From assembly GCF_000315015.1 (NCBI RefSeq), contig NZ_BAEP01000055.1, positions 1-61,047 of the forward strand: a DNA stretch of 61,047 nucleotides, in the 5' to 3' direction. The position numbers and the translations under genes are program-made. Each line of letters starts with the position of its first letter. The stretch's first letter is position 1. Below the pieces are notes generated by a model. The model was not told the DNA's origin and did no database searches. It worked only from the letters and a program-made list of their open reading frames with translations. Positions 60,901 through 61,047 of this stretch are shown in pieces. This DNA is from Paraglaciecola mesophila KMM 241 (GTDB taxonomy: Bacteria > Pseudomonadota > Gammaproteobacteria > Enterobacterales > Alteromonadaceae).

Positions 60901-61047
60901 GCGCATCTCGCTTCGGGGAGGCCACTTAAAACGGCTCACCGAGACAGGATTTCCTTAGTGTAAATCGTGTCATTGCGATGCTCTAAGAGCGTTGTAGTTA
61001 GCGGGATGCAGCAAATTGCTTAGTTTGAAATAAAATTAAAAAATTTG

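Overview
The window looks like chromosome of a marine gammaproteobacterium, most likely an Alteromonadaceae member (Glaciecola/Paraglaciecola/Alteromonas type). I infer this from moderate G+C, several TonB-dependent receptors, HtpX, YciA and YnjBCD homologues, a sulfatase, and what looks like an rRNA-operon promoter at the right edge. No species can be fixed from the sequence alone.

Layout: (1) 0.1-3.7 kb holds a divergent pair of paralogous ~420-residue proteins of unknown function; the second is followed by a CPBP-like membrane protein that seems to have lost its catalytic residues. (2) 4.0-8.2 kb is ordinary core: a small protein, a periplasmic solute-binding-like protein, htpX, a cyclase-family hydrolase and the flavoprotein gene yhiN. 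(3) 8,174-29,368 is a complete 21,195-bp Tn7-like transposon. It starts 3 bp after the yhiN stop codon and is flanked by the 5-bp direct repeat GATTT, which includes the last two bases of that stop. Both ends begin TGTG and carry repeated TnsB-type sites, three at the yhiN side and four at the distal side, the latter 33-34 bp apart. Its transposition module is tnsA-tnsB-tnsC-tnsD(TniQ), a second shorter TniQ-like gene, and a convergent tyrosine-recombinase-like gene whose catalytic residues are partly lost (TnsF-like). No Cas genes or CRISPR array are visible.

The transposon cargo has two parts. The first is a long minus-strand divalent-metal efflux operon: a small CDF-type transporter, DUF3703, a CDF transporter, a CopL-like His/Cys protein, czcC, czcB, czcA and a lipoprotein. 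It is driven from a CadR/MerR-type promoter with a 19-bp spacer next to a divergent merR-family gene. The second is a probable defence or stress cluster near the distal end: an Abi_C-domain protein, a Mesh1-like HD hydrolase with an extra N-terminal domain, and a DUF2971 protein with a zinc ribbon.

(4) 29.5-42.4 kb: after a SpoIIAA/STAS-like gene comes an apparent trans-envelope redox and catabolic cluster. It contains a TonB-dependent receptor, a ferric-reductase-like membrane flavoprotein, a Tat-exported FAD reductase or dehydrogenase, a 2[4Fe-4S] ferredoxin, a tiny Cys-containing lipoprotein, an IclR regulator, an MFS transporter, a periplasmic sulfatase, a LysR regulator and a GST. The set suggests uptake and reduction or oxidation of a sulfated small molecule. 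(5) 42.8-47.2 kb holds a solute-binding-like protein, yciA, an outer-membrane barrel, a small lipoprotein, a DUF1499 protein and a sterol-desaturase-family enzyme. (6) 47.3-57.0 kb is one long minus-strand gene series: TonB receptor, a VTT(DedA-like)-disulfide oxidoreductase fusion, a DUF547 protein, ynjB-ynjC-ynjD and a ynjF-like CDP-alcohol phosphatidyltransferase. (7) 57.4-60.1 kb: an MFS exporter, a PAS-GGDEF diguanylate cyclase and a small membrane protein. The last ~0.9 kb has no gene and ends in a strong growth-rate-regulated-type promoter.

The observations I rate highest are the Tn7-like element at the yhiN stop codon with three candidate target-selection proteins, and the sulfatase/redox cluster.
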